From positions 1-33,824 of the forward strand of contig JARIHL010000011.1 of the NCBI GenBank assembly GCA_029288315.1: a stretch of DNA of 33,824 nucleotides, read 5' to 3'. The notes below the pieces were generated by a model. The model saw only the letters and a program-made list of their open reading frames with translations. It was not told the DNA's origin and searched no databases. The position numbers and the translations under genes were made by a program. Position 1 is the stretch's first letter, and the number at the start of each line of letters is the position of its first letter. This DNA comes from Candidatus Saccharimonadota bacterium (lineage in GTDB: Bacteria > Patescibacteriota > Saccharimonadia > Saccharimonadales > EFPC-124). This document shows positions 27,990-33,824 of the stretch, piece after piece.

Positions 27990-28241
27990 ATGGCTGAGCC
28001 GCGCGAAACGTCCCGTCGAAATGCCCAGGAAGTGAGAGCTTCAAAAATTCAAGCCTTCCGCGAGACTGTTCAGAAAGAACATGATGCGGCAGTAAGCAGA
28101 GGGGAAGATACCTTCAGCGTTCACATCCAATTTGATTTGCCGCTCGGCTGGGAAGAGGAGGTTGCCCAAGAATGGCGTAGGGAGGGCTGGACAGTCACTC
28201 GCAAGCAACAGCACACTGACAGTTATCTCTATTTCGCCTAA
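27990..28241 (+). CDS. Small hypothetical protein (83 aa)
   Basis: SD TGGAGGT; MAEPRETSRRNAQEVRASKIQAFRETVQKEHDAAVSRGED... Confidence 0.75.
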   Translation: MAEPRETSRRNAQEVRASKIQAFRETVQKEHDAAVSRGEDTFSVHIQFDLPLGWEEEVAQEWRREGWTVTRKQQHTDSYLYFA

Positions 28242-28253
28242 GCGGTTAACAAT

Positions 28254-28299
28254 CCTTGTACCCGGCGGGCTCACGTGTTGAGTCCAGCCTGGTACAAGG
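28254..28299 (+). terminator. Hairpin terminator
   Basis: CCTTGTACC / GGTACAAGG with inner GGCTCA/TGAGTCC, followed by CAATTTTGTT. Confidence 0.65.
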
Positions 28300-28362
28300 C
28301 AATTTTGTTGAGACATCATACTAACGGCGTGACTTTTTTATTAATTACTCTAAACTTTGAAT

Positions 28363-28857
28363 ATGAAATTAGTTGTTATAGCTCATAATATTCGCAGTAT
28401 TTATAATGTCGGATCAATTTTTCGTACCTCTGACGGGTTTGGAGTTGACCATCTCTACCTCACTGGCTATACACCACATCCTGAAATTCAGCATGATACT
28501 CGCCCGCCTCATGAACGTCAGAGAATAACAAAACAAATACATAAAACGGCTCTTGGCGCTGAACACAGCCTCAACTTTGCATACCGCCAAGATCCATTAC
28601 CGCTACTAGCTCGCTATCGCACATTAGGGTATACGCTCGCCGCGCTTGAACAGGCATCAAAATCCATTATGCTCTCGGACTATAAAGTTATACCCTCAAA
28701 ACTAGTACTCATATTGGGCGAGGAGGTACAAGGTATTAGCACTCATCTACTCGAACGTTGCGACGTGACACTTGAAATTCCAATGGTTGGTAAAAAAGAG
28801 TCGTTTAATGTGAGCGTGGCAACGGGCATAGCATTATATGCGCTAACCGTGCATTGA
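28363..28857 (+). CDS. SpoU-family RNA 2'-O-methyltransferase
   Basis: VVIAHNIRSIYNVGSIFRTSDGFGVDHLYLTG; LILGEEVQGIS; IPMVGKKESFNVSVATGIALYAL. Confidence 0.93.
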   Translation: MKLVVIAHNIRSIYNVGSIFRTSDGFGVDHLYLTGYTPHPEIQHDTRPPHERQRITKQIHKTALGAEHSLNFAYRQDPLPLLARYRTLGYTLAALEQASKSIMLSDYKVIPSKLVLILGEEVQGISTHLLERCDVTLEIPMVGKKESFNVSVATGIALYALTVH

Positions 28858-28954
28858 TCATTTGCTATCGCGCGTTCGCAAGAGAAATAATGTAAGCCCA
28901 TTGTGCAAAAATTACTAGCCAAAATGAACTCGCTCAGGCATACTTAAAAACAAC

Positions 28955-29800
28955 ATGAAAAAACAAAAAGCGCCCTCAAGAGCAGCTCTTCATTTACAGG
29001 CATTACATCGGCGGCGAACAGGTTGGTTTGCGGTCCTGCTTGTTGGCCTTTTGCTGATACAATTTGTTTATAATATTCATAATGGTCAGCCACGCATTCT
29101 GGGCTACAGTGCTAAAGTTGAATCCGCGCAGCTACACCAAGAAACAAATCAAGCCCGTGCCAGGCAAAGACTCGCCCCATTACAGCATAATGCAACATTG
29201 AGTAAGGCGGCTCAGGCTAAGGTTGAGGATATGGTTGCCAAAAAATATTGGGGGCATGTCGCGCCGGACGGTACAACACCATGGCATTTTTTTGAGCAAG
29301 CTGGCTATAGCTATCAAGCTGCCGGCGAAAACTTAGCTTATGGCTTTTTAAGTAGTAACGAAGTAATTGGGGCTTGGATGCAAAGTGAGTCGCATCGCGC
29401 AAATGTGCTTGGTGACTACACAGAAGTGGGGTTTGGCGTCAAACGAGCAACTAATTTTGAAGGGAATGACACCATTGTAGTTGTAGCCTTTTATGGTACG
29501 CCAAAAACGAGCCAAACAAGTGCCAAGGCAGTTGAAGGAGCTACAATCACGTCACCATCCTCCCACAAAGTGAATGGTTTCGCCGTTATTGCCTCGGGAG
29601 GTGCTAGTTGGGCAATGTATGCCAGCTTTGGGTTACTCATCGCTGCAACTCTTGGTTTTATCGTTACTCATTTAGAGCTGCTTCGACTTGGCTGGTACCG
29701 CAGCAAGCGCTATGTAGCCTTGCACCCCGTGTTCGATACTGCCGTTATTGTTATTATTGCAATCGTGCTTGCCTTTACCGCTGGTGGTAACATTTTATAA
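28955..29800 (+). CDS. CAP/SCP-domain protein with N- and C-terminal TM segments
   Basis: TNQARARQRLAPLQHNATLSKAAQAKVEDM...YWGHVAPDGTTPWHFFEQAGYSYQAAGENLAYG...SESHRANVLGDYTEVGFGV. Confidence 0.9.
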   Translation: MKKQKAPSRAALHLQALHRRRTGWFAVLLVGLLLIQFVYNIHNGQPRILGYSAKVESAQLHQETNQARARQRLAPLQHNATLSKAAQAKVEDMVAKKYWGHVAPDGTTPWHFFEQAGYSYQAAGENLAYGFLSSNEVIGAWMQSESHRANVLGDYTEVGFGVKRATNFEGNDTIVVVAFYGTPKTSQTSAKAVEGATITSPSSHKVNGFAVIASGGASWAMYASFGLLIAATLGFIVTHLELLRLGWYRSKRYVALHPVFDTAVIVIIAIVLAFTAGGNIL

Positions 29801-29833
29801 ACTTACATCTTAAATCAGATTTGAATTCATATA

Positions 29834-32800
29834 TTATTGCAGAGCAACACAGTCTTGACCATATAGGCGAGTAATTTGTTGATGCAACTCTTCTGCTGCG
29901 TTCACGGTAAATGGCATACGGATGGCTGATTTTTTTTCATGGCCCAACACTAGAATAACCTCGCTATCGCCGGGGTGTTGATTGAATGTTTGTTTTAACT
30001 TAAGCAACATCTCATGGTCTGCAGGATTTTTAATATGTATGTATAATTTTGGCACCGTCAGCGGTTTTATATCCTCAACTGGCTGATAGACCATGTGCTG
30101 CTCTGGCTTGTCCGCCGCTACCTTGGCAGCGGCTACTTTTCGCCTCCCTGATTTTGGCCCAGCTTGCGGGTTGGCTAGAGGCAGCCCTGTTGGTTCATAT
30201 GTTTCGAGGGCCTGGGCAGTAATTTCTTTGATTGTATCAGCTAGGACCTTTACTTCATCACCGAGATTACCATTGCGGTCTTTGGCACTGAGCGTACCAG
30301 TTGCAACAATAATTTTATCCTGTATAAGCAATTCTTGGCATGATTCGTACGTTTTTGGAAAAATAATTAATTCTATTTCACCGGTTTTATTTTCAATTTT
30401 TACAAATGCCATTTTATCGCCGTTTTTAGTGGCTATTTGGCGAACAGCAGTAATAACACCACCAACCGTCACTGGCACATCATCAAATTCTGGCATCAGA
30501 ACCGTTAAATCATGAGTTTGCTCGCGCAAGTATTCATCAAAAGCATCAAGAGGATGACTGGATAGATAAAGCCCTAACAATTCTCGTTCCCACTGCAACC
30601 GCTCTTGCTCTAGCGTCGGAGCTGGCGCTTGTTCAAGCTGGAGAGCAGTGACGGGCAGAGCCGTCTCTCCAAATAAATTAACCTGACCGCTCTCTGCTTC
30701 CCGTTGCAGCTTACTTGCAAAGCTAAGAATAGCGTCTAGGTTAAAGAGTAGTGTCGCACGTTCACCATAGCGATCAAATGCACCTGCCTTCATTAAGCTT
30801 TCCAGATTTTTACGATTAACAATCCGCACGTTAACCCGCTTTGCAAAGTCTTCGAGTGTGACAAATTCACCACCATCAGCCCGGGCACGAAGGATCTCTT
30901 CCACGGCATTAGTACCGACATTCTTAACAGCATTTAAACCAAAGCGAATCTGATTTGTATCGGGTACAACCGCAAACTCTGCAAATGATTCATTAACATC
31001 AGGAGCAAGTACTTCTAAACCCATGTGTTTACATTCAGTAATTTCAATCGCCAGCCGGTCAATGTCATCTTGATCACTAGTCATGAGTGCTGCCATAAAA
31101 GCTGCAGGATAGTGCGCCTTTAAATAAGCTGTCCAATAGGCAATGAGCGCGTAACAGGCTGCGTGAGCCCGGTTAAAACAGTAAGCTGCAAATTCTTCTA
31201 ATTGTTTCCAAAACGTTTCCATGACCTCACGTTTGGCACCACTCAGTTTTATCGCCCCTTCAATAAAATCGATCTTCATCTTCTGCATAACATCTATTTT
31301 TTTCTTACCAATGGCCTTGCGCAACGTATCGGCTTGACCGCCCGTGAAGCCGCACAAATCTTTGGATATTTGCATTACCTGTTCTTGGTACAGCAATACA
31401 CCATACGTTGTTTTCAGAGCTTCCTCCATTTTTGGATGAAGATAGCTGATCTCTCTCTTACCATTTTTACGTGCAATAAATTCTTCAATAAATTGCATAG
31501 GCCCTGGACGATACATGGCTACCATAGCAATCACATCGTCGAATACTCGCGGCTTTAATTCCTTTAAGTAGCGCTTCATCCCGGCTGATTCAAGTTGGAA
31601 GACGCCTGTGGTATCAGCGCGTGCCAGGAGCTCAAATGTTTTTTGGTCGTCCATCGGCATAGCGGTAAGATCAATCTGCACATTGTGCACTTTTTTTATA
31701 ATGCGCATGGCATTTTTAATGATTGTCAAGTTTGAGAGGCCAAGAAAATCCATTTTAAGCAAGCCGAGTTCTTCAATTGGGAACATTGGAAACTGTGTGG
31801 CTACCACGCCCTTTTGAGCCATTTCAAGCGGCACATACTTAACCAGTTCTTCCGGCGCAATCACCACACCAGCAGCATGCACCCCATGCGAACGTATAGT
31901 GCCCTCAAGCCGAATAGCGAGATCGATCACTCGTTTGCTGGTGGGATTATTCTGATATTCTTTTTTAAGGTCAAGATCATCCTGAATTGATTTAGCCAGC
32001 GGAATATGACGTCCTTGTACTGGTTGCGGAATCATTTTAGCCAAACGGTCAGCATCACCGTATGGCACTTCCAGAGTTCGGGCCACATCACGCACGGCAG
32101 CCCGGGCCGCCATCTTGCCAAACGTTACAATATTAGCAACGCGCTCACTCCCATATTTAGCGGCGCAGTAGTTAATAACTTCATCGCGTCTTGTATCTTG
32201 GATATCAATATCAATGTCGGGCATACTAATACGGTCTGGATTGAGAAAGCGCTCAAACAGCAAATCGTATGCAAGCGGATCAAGATCAGTAATACGCACA
32301 GCATAGGCAATGATTGAACCCGCCGCTGAACCTCGCCCTGGCCCAAACACAATACCTTGGTCTTTCCCCCAGTTAATAAAATCTTGCACAATTAACATGT
32401 AGCCATTAAAACCCATACCATCGATGACACTTAATTCATATGAAGCTCGTTCTAAGACTTCTGGTTTGAGATTTTGTTTGGCCGCTTCAATACTTAATGT
32501 AGTCGCTTCTTCTCTTTCAATACCCCCGTATCGTTCAGCGAGCCCCTGATATACAAGTTTATCCAGATAGGTCTTTTCGGTCTCGCCTTCAGGCACGGCA
32601 AATTTAGGAATTAAAATGCCACCCAGTTCAAACTTTATGTCACAACGCTCGGCTATAGCCTTTGTATTACGAATCACCTCAGGATATTGAGTGCCCCAGC
32701 GAGTAATAATAGCTGCTGGATCCTCAACAAATAAATCAAAATCTTTCAAGGTAAATCGCCCGTCGTCGCTGAGATTAGCTCCAGTCTGTACGCAAAGCAA

Positions 32801-33502
32801 GATTTCGTGAGCATCTTTATCGGCTGGTTGAGCATAATGAGCATCACAGGTGACGACTGCCGGAATTTCCAATTCTGCGGCTAGTTTGAGCAACTTTTTA
32901 TTAACGGCAACTTGTTCACTCCATTTATGTGGGTGATCGGGATGGCCGTGATCTTGGACTTCAATATAATACCGGTCACCAAAAATTGATTTATACCACT
33001 TGGCAAAGTCGTATGCTTTCGCATCTTGGCCATTTCGCAAATGCTCGCCTACTTCACCACCGATACAGCCCGATAGTACGATAAGACCTTTGTTGTACTT
33101 CTCAAGTAGCTGGTGGTCAATGCGCGCCTTATAGTAATAGCCTTCAAGGTTAGCAATTGAGCTAAGGCGGAAGAGGTTCTCGAGGCCTTGTTGATTCATA
33201 GCGATAAGAATAAGGTGGTAACGGGCTTTATCTTTAGCTGGATCTTTGTCGGCAATTGTCCGTGGCGCCACATATGTTTCCATGCCAATAATTGGTTTGA
33301 TTTCTTTGGCAGTTGCTTCTTTGTAAAATTCAATTGCACCTGAAAGCGTGCCGTGATCGGTAATAGCCACTGATTGCATGCCGAGTGCTTGAATGCGATC
33401 TAACATTTCAGGTACTTTTTGCAAACCATCAAGCACACTGTAGTGTGTATGGTTGTGTAAATGCACATAATCAGCAGCTGACAACTTGGCCGGTTCGGGC
33501 AC
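29834..33502 (-). CDS. dnaE: DNA polymerase III alpha subunit
   Basis: 1222 aa; PHP domain HLHNHTHYSVLDG...; GPGRGSAAGSIIAYA; PDIDIDIQDTRRDEVINY; OB-fold region. Confidence 0.97.
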   Translation of the reverse strand: MPEPAKLSAADYVHLHNHTHYSVLDGLQKVPEMLDRIQALGMQSVAITDHGTLSGAIEFYKEATAKEIKPIIGMETYVAPRTIADKDPAKDKARYHLILIAMNQQGLENLFRLSSIANLEGYYYKARIDHQLLEKYNKGLIVLSGCIGGEVGEHLRNGQDAKAYDFAKWYKSIFGDRYYIEVQDHGHPDHPHKWSEQVAVNKKLLKLAAELEIPAVVTCDAHYAQPADKDAHEILLCVQTGANLSDDGRFTLKDFDLFVEDPAAIITRWGTQYPEVIRNTKAIAERCDIKFELGGILIPKFAVPEGETEKTYLDKLVYQGLAERYGGIEREEATTLSIEAAKQNLKPEVLERASYELSVIDGMGFNGYMLIVQDFINWGKDQGIVFGPGRGSAAGSIIAYAVRITDLDPLAYDLLFERFLNPDRISMPDIDIDIQDTRRDEVINYCAAKYGSERVANIVTFGKMAARAAVRDVARTLEVPYGDADRLAKMIPQPVQGRHIPLAKSIQDDLDLKKEYQNNPTSKRVIDLAIRLEGTIRSHGVHAAGVVIAPEELVKYVPLEMAQKGVVATQFPMFPIEELGLLKMDFLGLSNLTIIKNAMRIIKKVHNVQIDLTAMPMDDQKTFELLARADTTGVFQLESAGMKRYLKELKPRVFDDVIAMVAMYRPGPMQFIEEFIARKNGKREISYLHPKMEEALKTTYGVLLYQEQVMQISKDLCGFTGGQADTLRKAIGKKKIDVMQKMKIDFIEGAIKLSGAKREVMETFWKQLEEFAAYCFNRAHAACYALIAYWTAYLKAHYPAAFMAALMTSDQDDIDRLAIEITECKHMGLEVLAPDVNESFAEFAVVPDTNQIRFGLNAVKNVGTNAVEEILRARADGGEFVTLEDFAKRVNVRIVNRKNLESLMKAGAFDRYGERATLLFNLDAILSFASKLQREAESGQVNLFGETALPVTALQLEQAPAPTLEQERLQWERELLGLYLSSHPLDAFDEYLREQTHDLTVLMPEFDDVPVTVGGVITAVRQIATKNGDKMAFVKIENKTGEIELIIFPKTYESCQELLIQDKIIVATGTLSAKDRNGNLGDEVKVLADTIKEITAQALETYEPTGLPLANPQAGPKSGRRKVAAAKVAADKPEQHMVYQPVEDIKPLTVPKLYIHIKNPADHEMLLKLKQTFNQHPGDSEVILVLGHEKKSAIRMPFTVNAAEELHQQITRLYGQDCVALQ

Positions 33503-33651
33503 TCTACCTCCTTTTGCTATCTAGTATAAACGAGCAAGCCATGCATCAACAACCTGCATAGTAAAAACTGCTTAACCTTGGTAGAGTTCTATGCTACCGT
33601 TAAGAAATTCTGAGAGTATGCCTAATAGAATTAACCTTAGTAAAAGTTGTG

Positions 33652-33785
33652 GCAAGTATACCCCTACGCCATGGAACGTCAAGCGGAGTGCAACCCGGCG
33701 AATATATACCCAGGTAAATTTTTAAAAATTTACCTGGGTATATATTCCCGAGTGAAGCGTGTCCATGACGTAGGGGTATACTTGC
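33652..33785. repeat. Long intergenic inverted repeat E with 46-bp perfect central palindrome
   Basis: Outer arms GCAAGTATACCCCTACG (33652-33668)/CGTAGGGGTATACTTGC (33769-33785), continuing CATGGA/TCCATG after one mismatch; central AATATATACCCAGGTAAATTTTT|AAAAATTTACCTGGGTATATATT (33701-33746). Confidence 0.95.
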
Positions 33786-33824
33786 TAAAGTTGTAGTATA
33801 TTAAACTGTTTTTCGTCTAGGCTT

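Noticed and set aside
1-33824. CRISPR array, tRNA or rRNA genes
   Set aside because: No direct repeat-spacer pattern, no T-arm/acceptor pairing around TTCGA-type strings, no rRNA signature seen by eye; a tRNAscan/Infernal run would be needed to be definitive.

Overview
The window (about 33.8 kb) looks chromosomal. Gene content and order suggest a Saccharibacteria/CPR-like genome; this is inference only. Recognisable genes: recG (partial), tyrS, a class A PBP, a PIN-TRAM protein, radA, a pspA-like gene, clpC, nusA, an M1 aminopeptidase, yraN, rnhB, rplS, malic enzyme, a pilB/gspE-like ATPase, a SpoU-family methyltransferase, a CAP/SCP protein and dnaE. Several small orphan ORFs lie between them. 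I saw no rRNA, tRNA, CRISPR array or transposase. The most notable signals are non-coding. (1) A complete type III hammerhead ribozyme motif at 12052-12108, at the end of a chain of hairpins between a lipoprotein gene and a small basic-protein gene. (2) Five very long intergenic inverted repeats (9649-9817, 18681-18798, 22948-23060, 27826-27911, 33652-33785). Four lie between divergently transcribed genes, often touching a -35 box. Two of them (C and D) share a conserved three-way-junction core with a compensatory base change, while their arms are unrelated. (3) A textbook CIRCE operator at clpC. (4) A strong promoter followed within a few nt by an intrinsic terminator in the nusA leader, a candidate autoregulatory attenuator. 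(5) A leader hairpin that sequesters the Shine-Dalgarno sequence of the ORF at 9900.
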